This document shows positions 51,101 through 58,549 of a stretch of 64,000 nucleotides of DNA, in pieces. Source of the DNA: Stigonema ocellatum SAG 48.90 = DSM 106950 (GTDB lineage: Bacteria > Cyanobacteriota > Cyanobacteriia > Cyanobacteriales > Nostocaceae); contig JADQBA010000034.1 in NCBI GenBank assembly GCA_016903675.1, positions 1-64,000 on the forward strand, in the 5' to 3' direction. The first letter of the stretch is position 1, and each line of letters starts with the position of its first letter. The notes under the pieces are model-generated. The model saw only the letters and a list, made by a program, of their open reading frames with translations, did not search any database and was not told the origin of the DNA. Both the position numbers and the translations under genes were made by a program.

Positions 51101-53893
51101 GTTACTGCACTCATCCAGTCGCCCTATCCAGAAGGAGAGTTGTATTTTGCTGTGGTTAAGGATAAGCCTCTGTATGAACAGATTACCACAGTTAAGGGAG
51201 GAGCGCCACAAATTCAGTTTCAAGTGACACCAGAAATGTTGCCAAATGCGGCTGTACAAGCTGTTTTGGTACGAAAGGGTAAGCCGCTGAATCAGTTGGA
51301 ACCAGGAAGTGTAGACAATTTGGTACGCATCGGTTTTTCTCCTTTTAAAGTAAATTTGGAGGATAAGTATTTAAAGGTAAAAGTGACGCCAGTGCAAGCA
51401 TCACTGGAACCAGGTGCAGAAGAAACGGTAGAGTTGGAAGTTAAAGATAATCAGGGAGTTCCAACCAAAGGACAGTTAACAGTGATGGTGGTGAATGAGG
51501 CGGTGTTACAGCTTTCTGGTTATCGTCCACCCGATTTGGTGAATACTGTTTATGCTGAACAACCTATATCTACCCGTTTTAATGATAACCGTCGGAATGT
51601 GGTGGTGCAACAACAAGCTTTGGCTAAACCCAAGGGTTGGGGATATGGCGGTGGGTTTTCTGCTGGTGCAGCAAGTACCCGGATTCGCAAAGATTTTCAA
51701 GCTAATGGTTATTATAATGGTTCTGTTGTTACGGATGCGACGGGTAAGGCGTTGGTGAGGTTTAAATTACCTGATGACTTGACGACATGGCGGGTGATGG
51801 CGATCGCAACAGATGGAAATTTCCGTTTTGGCAACTCGGAGGCGACGTTTATTAGTACTAAGCCTGTGGTGACTAATCCCATATTACCACAGTTTGCTCG
51901 TCCAGGCGATCGTATCCTCGCTGGTTTATCTATTACTAATAATAGTGGAAAAACAGGAACTCTGACAATTAATGGAGAATTAGGCGGTGCAGTGAAGTTT
52001 GCCGAGGGAAACCCGACATCTACTGTTTTGCAAACTAAAGCTGAATCAGCTACTCGTGCTTATCGCTTTCCAATGGTAGCTAATAGTGTCGGCGTGGGTA
52101 AGGTTCGCTTTACCACTCAACTGAATTATACAACGGCGGATGCTTTTGAAGTGCCTTTGGAAATTAACAAGCAGGAAATTACAGAACAAGTTGTTGAGAC
52201 GGGTGTGACTGAGAATCAGGTGAAGATTCCCTTAAATGTGGAGAAAAATACTGTCCCTGACGCGGGAGGTTTAGATATTCAACTCGCCAGTACCCTGATA
52301 CCAGAGATTAAAGCACCCGCACAGCAAGTTTTGCAAGATGATGACTTACCTTTCACAGAACCGACAGCCAGTCAGCTAATTATTGCTACTTTGGTGCAAA
52401 CAAAGAATGGGGAGTGGGGAGTGGGGAGTGGGGAGTGGGGAGATAGGGGAGATAGGGGAGATAGGGGAGATGGGGGAGATAGGGGAGATAGGGGAGAAAA
52501 CAATTATTCTTCCCCATCTTCCCCACTCCCCACTCCCCATTCCCCACTCCCCATTTTTCATTTAATTGAAAGATTACAAAAACTCCAACAACCAGATGGT
52601 GGTTTTGCGGCTTTTCCGGGACAACAAAAGTCTGACCCTTGGGTTTCTTCCTATGTAGCTGAGTCTTTAGGGAAGACAAATCAGGTGGATGCTGGGATGG
52701 TGTCTCGCTTGAAGGTTTATTTGCAGAAAATGCTGGCAAATCCTGGACAATATGAGTTTTGCAAGCAGGAGTTGTGTAAAAAGCAGATGCAACTGAATGC
52801 TTTGATGGCTTTGGCGGAACTGGGAGATAAGCGTAATAGTTTCCTTGCAGATATTTATCGTCAGCGTGACGCTTTTGATTTAGTGACTCAAATTAAATTG
52901 GCGCGGTATATTTCTCTGTTCCCGGAATGGAAGAATGAATCTCAACAACTATTGAATCGGTTGCAACAGTATATATATGATACTGGTCGGACAGCGGTTG
53001 TGAGTTTACCTCGTAGTTGGGAGTGGATGAGTTCGCCAACTACTGCGCAAGCCCAAGCTTTACGGTTGTTTATCGCCCAAAAGGGTAAGCCAGAAGTTGT
53101 AGATAGATTGTTGCAAAGTCTGCTTGCTCTCAGAAGGAATGGCACATGGCAGAATAGCTATGATAATGCTCAAGCTTTGACAGCGTTGGTGGAATATAGT
53201 CAATTGCAACCTACACCACCGAATTTTGTTGCTAAGGTGCAGTTAGATGGGAAGAAGTTGGGGGAAATTAGGTTTGAAGGATACCATAATCCTAGTGCCG
53301 ATGTCAAGGTGCCTATGGCTGAATTACCCCGTGGACGACATGATTTGCTGCTGCAAAAATCTGGTCAAGGTAGGTTGCACTATTTGGCTGCGTATCGCTA
53401 TCGCTTGCAGGGAAATCAACCAGGGCGGTTTAATGGTTTACGGGTAACAAGGGAAGTCCGTGGTGTGGGTTCCAGGGAGAATGTGTTGCAAAAAGTCGGT
53501 CTTTATGCTAAGGATAAACCGTTGTCTCTGGAAAGTGGGCAGGTGTTTGATATTGGTTTGGAAATTATCGCTGATCATCCTGTGGAACATTTGGTGATTA
53601 GTGATCCGTTACCTGGGGGTTTGGAGGCGGTGGATGGGAGTTTTCAAACTGCTACGGCTGCTTTACAGGCAATAGCTGATAGTTGGGAGGTTGGGTTTAA
53701 GACTATTTATCGCGATCGCATTGTGGCATATGCAGATCATCTTGACCCAGGAGTTTATAGTCTGCATTACTTAGTGCGTTCTGTAACTCCGGGTACGTTT
53801 CTCTGGCCTGGTGCTGAAGTTCACTTACAATATGCACCAGAGGAGTTTGGGCGATCGGCTGATTCTACACTGGTGGTTGAAGGAAGTAGGTAA
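48101..53893 (+). CDS. Alpha-2-macroglobulin family lipoprotein
   Basis: About 1930 residues from ATG 48101, giving MPFLLILGITGC with a lipobox (ITGC), so a lipid-anchored periplasmic protein. The upstream frame to 47987 is an R3-like hairpin (TGCGTGAGG/CCTCACGCA) and is probably not native. Ig-like MG domains fill the N-terminal half (FTEYLQNGTIKSDKNSSY, IVTDPTGNILPGQRV). DATGKALVRFKLPDDLTTWRVMAIA and QQPDGGFAAFPGQQKSDPWVS mark the A2M and thioester-type domains. The thioester CxEQ itself is absent (about QDDDLPFTEPTASQL). Family members trap or block proteases. A tandem repeat is inserted in frame (52408-52556). No pbpC partner gene is adjacent. Confidence 0.9.
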   Translation: MPFLLILGITGCHFVDIAPGKERLPFVSPLSPPNLPDWIEQISPIGNAEPLNQIRIRFKEALIPVESLDSPEQQGLLQKFTLLPPIPGEFRFLTPRMVGFQGQKALPKATRFQVTLKAGLADLKNHRLSQDLAWTFSTEAIKLTHLPGKNPVEDSEAQTIDVKQKLQVTSNVELDLASLQDHLHLNPEGKKKGVGFGVDLVKEEKPPETQDPLEKFDPSARNWVYNLIPQENLQLSTNYRLEFSPGILPAYGNLPSGKGFASKVTTYSPLAFKGITFYGQPDANGTYGRFVEGSGQLEFNNGLVADSAVENIKISPAPKSIPRILQVNDQDNLVSVNPYALEPRTSYIITIGANLKDKFGQILGKSVTVKYTTGDLAGNIEVPDGLNIFPAGKDLQLNINTVNLPESKYKAAYRVVQPTDLVYFSSASPKGDGDELLPKVTEWQSFNVRGKKNQWVDVTVPLREKIVSGTGILAYGVQARTNTYEEKGKELWREPTIHGMVQLTNLGVFTQWFPGSGLIRVHHLADGSPVKAAAIAIYESKLDAKSRPQPIPCASGKTDENGTFRVKHEDLRQCFAGGQSFIKEPKLLVIARENQDWAFARTEEYDGAYGYGIDAGWEGGKSESRGVIFSDRQLYQPGEKAWLTGFTEYLQNGTIKSDKNSSYQLTLVNPDGQKTDLGTQTTNEFGTFSLELPIKGNQSLGYYTIKARGKNGQEVSGEFRVAEFKPPNFKVELSLDKEFAFVDEKVEAKATSRYLFGSPVEGGKAQYFVTRQPIHFIPKGWEKFEFGRKWFWPEETPSVPSDVLQVKGAADADGKISQAVNVGKDLPYPMTYQVDVQVSDVSNLSVANSQKFTALPSRRLIGLKSNFVAEAGKPIPVEVIVTDPTGNILPGQRVRLELQQIKYSSVTQLVEGSQTPKNQVEYKTVGQAEMTSANNPQSVMLTPPESGSYRIRANFSDDDVSSATDLQVWATGENPVFWGSPERDRLEIKLDKTNFKVGETVTALIQSPYPEGELYFAVVKDKPLYEQITTVKGGAPQIQFQVTPEMLPNAAVQAVLVRKGKPLNQLEPGSVDNLVRIGFSPFKVNLEDKYLKVKVTPVQASLEPGAEETVELEVKDNQGVPTKGQLTVMVVNEAVLQLSGYRPPDLVNTVYAEQPISTRFNDNRRNVVVQQQALAKPKGWGYGGGFSAGAASTRIRKDFQANGYYNGSVVTDATGKALVRFKLPDDLTTWRVMAIATDGNFRFGNSEATFISTKPVVTNPILPQFARPGDRILAGLSITNNSGKTGTLTINGELGGAVKFAEGNPTSTVLQTKAESATRAYRFPMVANSVGVGKVRFTTQLNYTTADAFEVPLEINKQEITEQVVETGVTENQVKIPLNVEKNTVPDAGGLDIQLASTLIPEIKAPAQQVLQDDDLPFTEPTASQLIIATLVQTKNGEWGVGSGEWGDRGDRGDRGDGGDRGDRGENNYSSPSSPLPTPHSPLPIFHLIERLQKLQQPDGGFAAFPGQQKSDPWVSSYVAESLGKTNQVDAGMVSRLKVYLQKMLANPGQYEFCKQELCKKQMQLNALMALAELGDKRNSFLADIYRQRDAFDLVTQIKLARYISLFPEWKNESQQLLNRLQQYIYDTGRTAVVSLPRSWEWMSSPTTAQAQALRLFIAQKGKPEVVDRLLQSLLALRRNGTWQNSYDNAQALTALVEYSQLQPTPPNFVAKVQLDGKKLGEIRFEGYHNPSADVKVPMAELPRGRHDLLLQKSGQGRLHYLAAYRYRLQGNQPGRFNGLRVTREVRGVGSRENVLQKVGLYAKDKPLSLESGQVFDIGLEIIADHPVEHLVISDPLPGGLEAVDGSFQTATAALQAIADSWEVGFKTIYRDRIVAYADHLDPGVYSLHYLVRSVTPGTFLWPGAEVHLQYAPEEFGRSADSTLVVEGSR
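52408..52556 (+). repeat. In-frame tandem-repeat hairpin inside the A2M gene
   Basis: GGGGAGTGGGGAGTGGG and GATAGGGGAGATAGGGGA units, the spacer AACAATTATTCTTCC, and then CCCCACTCCCCACTCC units. It adds about 50 residues (GVGSGEWGDRGDRGDRG ... SSPLPTPHSPLP) between TASQLIIATLVQTK and LIERLQKLQQPDGG in the thioester-type helical domain. It is 149 bases in the counted stretch with no stop codon. The spacer and arms match 1-250. Confidence 0.88.
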
Positions 53894-54340
53894 TCTTGCG
53901 GAGCGATCGCCCTGGTTTGTAGTTGCGCTTTAGCGCTCTGTTCGCAACTACGAGCGCAATTGAGCAAGTGCGATCGCCACATAAAAGCTTGATTAACTAC
54001 TTACTCCCTATAGCCTTTGACCAAAAACAAGCATAAGTATATTTGCTTGTTTGCTTGTTTATTAGCTTGGACGTTACTCACGCCTCATTTATGGGAACAC
54101 TAATGGATGAGGGTTGATGACCGTGAGATCGCCTGCTCTTCCAAACTCTTGTAGAGACTGTTTGAAAAGTCAAGCGATCGCTTATTGGCACTGGGTTCGA
54201 CTACTGGTTGGGTAGCGAAAATGAAGCAGGTGAACTTCCCTTTCAAAATAAAGTCCGCCTCATTGATGGGAACAGTGAAGAAAATATGCGTCAAGCGACG
54301 GGGAGTTTTTCATTATGTGGCACGGATTGTCATGATATAA
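53894..54340. other. Intergenic region holding the left 38-bp direct repeat (54179-54216)
   Basis: TAGTTGCGCTTTAGCGC...GCAACTAC is a hairpin (53920-53951). The 38 bases at 54179-54216 (CGCTTATTGGCACTGGG ... GGTTGGGTAGC) are repeated exactly at 60143-60180. GCCTCATTTATGGGAACACT (about 54081) and GCCTCATTGATGGGAACAGT (about 54258) are a second imperfect direct repeat. There is no supported gene. Confidence 0.65.
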
Positions 54341-54361
54341 ATGCTTTGTATTACAATGCAT
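54341..54361. promoter_or_regulatory. Operator-like palindrome before the RHH antitoxin
   Basis: A 21-bp palindrome with one mismatched pair: ATGC-T-TTGTATTACAA-T-GCAT. It overlaps a plausible -10 (TACAAT) and lies 17 bases before the antitoxin start, the expected place for ribbon-helix-helix autorepression. Confidence 0.55.
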
Positions 54362-54378
54362 TATTTAGGGTGAGTCCT

Positions 54379-54645
54379 ATGAGTACCACAAGTTTCAGGC
54401 TCGATGATGACCTCGAAGAAAAGCTCGAAGTGACTGCTAAGAAACTTCAACGGACGAAGAGCTGGATAATCAACGACGCCCTACGTCAGTACATTGCGTG
54501 TGAGGAGCAAAAGCTTCAGATGCTCCTTGAAACGCAAGAGGCGATCGCCGACATCGAAGCACGCCGCGTCGTCTCGGGTGACGAGGTTATGGAGTGGCTT
54601 TCCACTTGGGGAACTCCCGGTGAAGGGAAGGCACCCAAGGTATGA
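54379..54645 (+). CDS. CopG/ParD-type ribbon-helix-helix antitoxin
   Basis: 88 residues from ATG 54379. The ribbon MSTTSFRLDDDLEEKLEVTAKKLQRTKSWIINDALRQYI is a textbook RHH DNA-binding fold; the C-terminal half should wrap the toxin. Upstream frame sequence to 54208 is repeat-derived and excluded. GC content is clearly higher than in neighbouring genes. Its TGA overlaps the ATG of the toxin reading frame. Confidence 0.9.
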   Translation: MSTTSFRLDDDLEEKLEVTAKKLQRTKSWIINDALRQYIACEEQKLQMLLETQEAIADIEARRVVSGDEVMEWLSTWGTPGEGKAPKV

Positions 54646-54921
54646 AGCTTCAATTCTGGTGAAAGTGCGGTGCGAGATTTGGTACGATTAAGAGAGTTCA
54701 TCGCCGAAAAGAACCCCCAGGCGGCAGAGCGTGTGTCGCTACGACTCAGGCAGGCGATAGGAAAACTCACACTTCATCCGGACATAGGGCGTCCCGTCCC
54801 TGCGCTTGAGAACGTGCGTGAACTTGTCGCCGGAAACTACGTGGTTCGTTACCTCCGGGAGCAAGATACGGTATTCGTACTCCGAGTATGGCACGGGAAA
54901 GAATTCCGTGATTTTGAGTAG
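54642..54921 (+). pseudogene. ParE/RelE-type toxin with a frameshift at its start
   Basis: From 54670 the frame reads VRDLVRLREFIAEKNPQAAERVSLRLRQAIGKLTLHPDIGRPVPALENVRELVAGNYVVRYLREQDTVFVLRVWHGKEFRDFE, a ParE toxin that lacks the first beta strand. The expected start ATG at 54642 (overlapping the antitoxin stop as ATGA) is in another frame and hits TGA at 54660. One base too many lies in CTTCAATTCTGG: with one base fewer the frame joins up. A GTG at 54670 could start a shortened protein. The gene is GC-rich, like its antitoxin. Confidence 0.75.
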
Positions 54922-54944
54922 CGATCGCCACATATTAACAACTT

Positions 54945-55173
54945 ACAAATGGCAGCTTGTTGACGATCTTGGGCTGCTTGTTCTGCTAAAGCATTGATGT
55001 TGCGGTTAGTTTGTTGGGTTAGATTATTGAGGTTTTCGGTCAGTTGACTGAATATTTGCTACGAGTAAATCAATAGTGTCACTTTGCGCTAGTACAGTTT
55101 CGCCTACATTTGTGAATAAGGTTTCGAGTCGAGTCAATCGAGTTTCAATTGATTCGGGTGGGTTTGTGGTCAT
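54945..55173 (-). pseudogene. Remnant of a small coiled-coil protein gene
   Basis: From ATG at 55173 the minus strand reads MTTNPPESIETRLTRLETL...NVGETVLAQSDTIDLLVANIQ, then after a frameshift FSQLTENLNNLTQQTNRNINALAEQAAQDRQQAA. This is the type of small coiled-coil protein found in many copies in Nostocales. Just before it, a frame ending IRIKKIEAVLEKQ overlaps its start (ATGA), the tail of another lost gene. The function is unknown. Confidence 0.6.
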
Positions 55174-55306
55174 TGTTTCTCCAGAACTGCTTCAATTTTT
55201 TTGATGCGAATACTGATATGTTGCAGAAGCAGAGAGGTCTTCAGCTTATCAAATTGACGATATCATGAGGAGAGTAGGTGATCAACATCCTTCCCCAGTG
55301 GCGTCA

Positions 55307-55744
55307 CTATCCATCCTGCCGTGACCAATCCTCAATCTTTAACCCTGGCACTTGAGAAAAATCTCGATAGTTTCGCGTCACTACAACTGCACCATTCACC
55401 AAGGCAATTGCAGCAATTCGCATATCCTTCTGCAATCGCTGTTTCGATAAAGTTGGACTTTCTATGAGCAATCGCTGAAACATTTTACCTGCTTTCTCAT
55501 CAAAATCCAACACCCTCACCCGTCCGGATAGAGCAACTGTCCTGCTCAACTTTCCATATAGTCGCACAACATCTTCAACCTCCCGCGCACGATTGATTCG
55601 CACCACCCAACCGTTAAACAATTCCTGAACCGTCACGATGGAAATCGCCACCTCTGCCCCTACCTCTACCACCCGACGGCTCACCTGTGGATGCCGCTCC
55701 AATAGCAGCGACACATGGTCCGTATCTAACACCCAAAGACTCAT
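55307..55744 (-). CDS. VapC-type PIN toxin
   Basis: 145 residues. The PIN residues are in place: SLWVLDTDHVSLL (first Asp), VQELFNGWV (Glu), MRIAAIALVNGAVVVTRNYRDFSQVPGL (C-terminal acidic cluster region, TRNxxDF). It is the presumed Mg-dependent RNase toxin. Its start overlaps the stop of the antitoxin gene (55741-55744). Confidence 0.9.
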   Translation of the reverse strand: MSLWVLDTDHVSLLLERHPQVSRRVVEVGAEVAISIVTVQELFNGWVVRINRAREVEDVVRLYGKLSRTVALSGRVRVLDFDEKAGKMFQRLLIESPTLSKQRLQKDMRIAAIALVNGAVVVTRNYRDFSQVPGLKIEDWSRQDG

Positions 55745-56058
55745 GCAGGATCATTCATATCCAACTCGCGCTCAGTACGCAGTTCTGCCGCCAGATCTGC
55801 AAACTCATCATCTCCCTCAAACATCCCAATAAAATCTGTCCAGGGATTATTTGAAACTTCTAGGGTTAGAACCTCAATATTCGTTAACCTCGCTTTGACT
55901 TTTTCCTGTACAGATGCGATTGCATCCGTGCGGGTTTCAGCTAATGTCATACAATCAGCCAACTCTGGCACCGATGCCATAAAATGGCCCGACTCATTCC
56001 GTTCAACCACAATATGAAGAGACAGCTTATTCAAATTTGCCACAGATAGAAGATTCAT
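55741..56058 (-). CDS. HicB-like antitoxin
   Basis: 105 residues with the HicB partial RNase-H-like fold: LHIVVERNESGHFMASVPELADCMTLAETRTDAIASVQEKVKARL. An acidic tail follows (FEGDDEFADLAAELRTERELDMNDPA) that would block the PIN active site. Pairing of HicB-type antitoxins with PIN toxins is common in cyanobacteria. It is the first gene of the two-gene unit on the minus strand. Confidence 0.85.
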   Translation of the reverse strand: MNLLSVANLNKLSLHIVVERNESGHFMASVPELADCMTLAETRTDAIASVQEKVKARLTNIEVLTLEVSNNPWTDFIGMFEGDDEFADLAAELRTERELDMNDPA

Positions 56059-56177
56059 AAGCCAGATACCAGGTTCTCCTTCCCCATAATAGCGCCTCCG
56101 CCACCATCCTGATCACCAAGCCTACAAGGCTTCTTTGGGCGATCAGCCTAAAATATTCCCCAAGGATGGGACTTTAA

Positions 56178-56197
56178 TGATAGCGTATATGCTATCA
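56178..56197. promoter_or_regulatory. Operator-like palindrome before the PIN/RHH pair
   Basis: TGATAGC-GTATAT-GCTATCA: perfect 7-bp arms around a 6-bp, nearly symmetrical centre, 23 bases before the toxin start at 56220. It is the likely binding site for the RHH antitoxin of this operon. Confidence 0.5.
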
Positions 56198-56219
56198 TAA
56201 TGAAATTGCGATTAAAATT

Positions 56220-56624
56220 GTGGTTGATACCAGCGTTTTTATTAGTGCGCTGATTAGCTCTCAAGGCTCCAGTCGAGAACTCGTTCGACGCTGTTTGAAA
56301 GGTGAATATCAGCCTTTGGTGGGAAATGCTTTATTTTCTGAGTATGAGTCAGTCATTCAGCGAACAGAAATTATCGCCAAATGCCCTCTAACAAGTGAAG
56401 AAATTTATACTTTACTTGCATCATTGATGAGCGTAAGTCAATGGATTTCTATTTACTATTTATGGCGACCGAATTTAAAAGATGAAGCTGACAATCACTT
56501 AATTGAGTTAGCAGTTGCAGGCAATGCTCAAATCATTGCCACTCACAATGTAAAAGATTTCCACGCTGAATTATTATTTCCTAATTTATCAATCTTAAAA
56601 CCAGAAGAAATTATTAGGAGTTAA
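56220..56624 (+). CDS. PIN-family toxin (COG1569 type)
   Basis: 134 residues from GTG 56220: VVDTSVFISALIS (first Asp), ALFSEYESVIQRTEI (Glu), RPNLKDEADNHLIELAVAGNAQIIATHNVKDF (Asp cluster). The family usually starts MKIVVDTSV. Here the matching codons are ATT AAA ATT GTG GTT, so the start is either GTG or a rare ATT at 56211; no ATG is in frame. The antitoxin gene follows 6 bases later, the reverse of the usual gene order. Confidence 0.85.
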   Translation: MVDTSVFISALISSQGSSRELVRRCLKGEYQPLVGNALFSEYESVIQRTEIIAKCPLTSEEIYTLLASLMSVSQWISIYYLWRPNLKDEADNHLIELAVAGNAQIIATHNVKDFHAELLFPNLSILKPEEIIRS

Positions 56625-56630
56625 ACAAAA

Positions 56631-56849
56631 ATGGGAACTTTAACTATTCGTTTACCAGCGGATAAGCACAACAGATTGAAAGAACTTGCTCAAGCTAAAG
56701 GTATAAGTGTTAATAAGCTAATTGAAGAACTTTCTACCATAGCTTTAGCAGAATTTGATGCCCATACAAGATTTAAAGCAATGGCTGCGATTGGCAACCC
56801 AGAAGAAGGCTTAAGAATACTAGCTAAACTTGATACTCTGACAGAATAG
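56631..56849 (+). CDS. Ribbon-helix-helix antitoxin
   Basis: 72 residues: TLTIRLPADKHNRLKELAQAKGISVNKLIEELSTIAL forms an Arc/HicB-like RHH. The C-terminus FKAMAAIGNPEEGLRILAKLD is typical of antitoxins paired with COG1569 PIN toxins. Confidence 0.85.
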   Translation: MGTLTIRLPADKHNRLKELAQAKGISVNKLIEELSTIALAEFDAHTRFKAMAAIGNPEEGLRILAKLDTLTE

Positions 56850-56876
56850 TGCTTGTAGGGAGATGAAGTTTTGGGA

Positions 56877-56975
56877 TATAGCAATCCTATTTGATATCCG
56901 AACACCTCAAGTAGGGGCGTATTGCAATACGCCCCTACCAAACCCGGTAACTTTGGCGAAACCGGGTTTCTCTGC
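56877..56975. repeat. R2-type repeat with GGGGCGTATTGCAATACGCCCC hairpin
   Basis: The left end is ATAGCAATCCTATTTGATATCCG, then TAGGGGCGTATTGCAATACG and its mirror, then AAACCCGG...CCGGGTTT. The right R2 end is not clear. It lies between the TA pair and the methyltransferase gene. Confidence 0.65.
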
Positions 56976-57011
56976 TAGATTTATTGTTGTGTAGCTAGAC
57001 AACGAATCAAG

Positions 57012-57704
57012 ATGAATGAGAGCCTGACGCAAAAAATTCGGAATGATTTTGATTGCATTGCTCTATACGATCAACAGGGATGGAATCACAATAATCACTA
57101 TCACCGCTTTTTACTCAAACAGTTGCCAGCCGAATGCAAAACTGTCCTTGACATTGGGTGTGGAACAGGAGAGTTTTCACGTCTTCTAGCTAAGGGTGTT
57201 GAAAGAGTTGTTGCTATCGACTTATCTTCAAATATGGTTGAGGTTGCCAAGCAGCGTTCAAGACAGTTTGCAAACATTGATTTTCAAGTTGCTGATGTTT
57301 TGCAGTGGGAGTTTCCAGACGAAAAATTTGATGCGGTTGTGTCTATCGCGACACTTCATCATTTGCCAGTCGAAAGCTTGCTGCCCAAATTGAAAGCTGC
57401 TTTGAAACCTGGTGGTAAGTTAGTGATTTTGGATTTGCTAGAACATGAGAATCTGCGAGATAAGTTAGGCGATTTTGTCGCTGTTCCCCTAAATTGGTTA
57501 TTTCAGGCGCTCAAAAATAGACATATTCAACAATCATCCTCGGCGGCGGCAGCGATGAGAGAGCATCTTCGCACAGACAAGTACCTCACCTGGGAGCAAG
57601 CACGACGAATTTATACAAGCGAATTGAGGAGAACAAAAGTTAGGAAACACCTGTTTTGGCGTTATTCAGTGGTTTGGGAGAAGCCAGCGGCGCTGGCGGC
57701 ATAA
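57012..57704 (+). CDS. Class I SAM-dependent methyltransferase
   Basis: 230 residues. Motif I is VLDIGCGTGEFSRLLAKG (about 43-60), motif II is VVAIDLSSNMVEVAKQRS, VADVLQWEFPDEKFDAVVSIATLHHL follows, and motif III is LKPGGKLVILDLLE. It is a small-molecule type methyltransferase of the UbiE/type-11 group with an unknown substrate. A stray passenger in the TA island; no partner enzyme gene is adjacent. Confidence 0.88.
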   Translation: MNESLTQKIRNDFDCIALYDQQGWNHNNHYHRFLLKQLPAECKTVLDIGCGTGEFSRLLAKGVERVVAIDLSSNMVEVAKQRSRQFANIDFQVADVLQWEFPDEKFDAVVSIATLHHLPVESLLPKLKAALKPGGKLVILDLLEHENLRDKLGDFVAVPLNWLFQALKNRHIQQSSSAAAAMREHLRTDKYLTWEQARRIYTSELRRTKVRKHLFWRYSVVWEKPAALAA

Positions 57705-57761
57705 CAACTACTTTTTGCTGATGATGTTTGGTATGATCTAAAAAAGTAGAAAGATTAAACA

Positions 57762-58046
57762 ATGATTGGTACTAATATTTACATTAGTCAAGAAACTCAA
57801 GAATCTCTAATTAAAGCAGCAGCTTTACAACAAATGTCTGTTGAAGAACTAGCAACTTCAATCTTGAGGGAAACTATCCAAGAAAAGTTTGGAGCCATTA
57901 GCTATTCTTCTGAAAGTCCACGGAAAGAAGCCGTTAATCCTCTTAGGGAAATGCAACCCTATGCTTATTTGGCAGAGCCTAATGAACCGGCTATTTCTCC
58001 TGATGATTGGGAAATGAATCAGAATTTTGAGGAGAATGATTTGTGA
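57762..58046 (+). CDS. Putative antitoxin of a truncated VapC
   Basis: 94 residues. The N-terminal IYISQETQESLIKAAALQQMSVEELATSILRETIQ reads as a ribbon-helix-helix-like region. The C-terminal half is acidic (EPAISPDDWEMNQNFEENDL). The stop overlaps a GTG that begins a 12-codon PIN-toxin stub (58043-58081). An antitoxin role is inferred from this junction. Confidence 0.65.
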   Translation: MIGTNIYISQETQESLIKAAALQQMSVEELATSILRETIQEKFGAISYSSESPRKEAVNPLREMQPYAYLAEPNEPAISPDDWEMNQNFEENDL

Positions 58047-58081
58047 TCAATCAAGATACTCATATTTGGGTTTGGCGCTAA
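58043..58081 (+). pseudogene. vapC toxin stub, 12 codons
   Basis: GTG ATC AAT CAA GAT ACT CAT ATT TGG GTT TGG CGC TAA reads MINQDTHIWVWR. DTHIWVW is the hallmark N-terminus of VapC PIN domains (LDTHxWLW). The gene is cut off here, and the following CTAACTGAACCTTGTA looks like an R4-type element end. Confidence 0.65.
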
Positions 58082-58089
58082 CTGAACCT

Positions 58090-58111
58090 TGTATCTAACA
58101 CCCAAAGACTC
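58090..58111 (-). pseudogene. Second vapC 5' scrap, opposite strand
   Basis: 22 bases identical to 55722-55743 (ATCTAACACCCAAAGACTCA within it), which encode SLWVLDT at the start of the VapC gene at 55307-55744. Here it faces the stub at 58043-58081, so two toxin 5' ends are joined head to head. Confidence 0.6.
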
Positions 58112-58317
58112 AGCGTGCTACCCACATGATGGTCAATTTATTAGAGTGGGTTCATCAATGATAGCGATCGCATTGTGCCACCATCAAAATAGGGCTAGAG
58201 CCAAACCAATACTACGAATCTCGCGTGTATTGGTTTGGTAACGACTAGAGCGATCAACCGACCCCATACCCGGTATAGGGACGCTTATATGGCGGATGTA
58301 ACCCCAAGAGAATATCC

Positions 58318-58454
58318 GGCGTTGCTGAATCACGCGGATGAATTGTGAAAATCACGCCTCTAGTAGAGACGCGATTAACCCTTGTCTCTACGAGGGTTAT
58401 GGAAAATTACAAATTTGTAACTAAACGTAATTCATTACTAAATTCAGCAACGCC
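58318..58454. mobile_element. R3 MITE-like element, left of the GIY-YIG gene
   Basis: 137 bp: GGCGTTGCTGAATC at the left end, ATTCAGCAACGCC at the right, with an inner TAGAGACGCGATTAACCCTTGTCTCTA imperfect hairpin. No matching 10-bp direct flank is visible. The gap 58112-58317 holds HIP1 sites and CCCATACCCGGTATAGGGACGCTTAT, a motif nearly repeated at 60123-60150. Confidence 0.85.
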
Positions 58455-58549
58455 CACTATATGGAATGACCACTCGCTTCCCCCCCTTGGGGCGCGTGAC
58501 GACCAAATTGAGTACAATTATGGTCGCAGTACCCGAGTTGAAATTACCG

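Noticed and set aside
54179..54216. GGGTTCGACTAC within the 38-bp repeat looked like a tRNA T-arm
   Set aside because: No acceptor stem, D-arm or anticodon arm can be built around it in either copy, so no tRNA or tRNA fragment is called.
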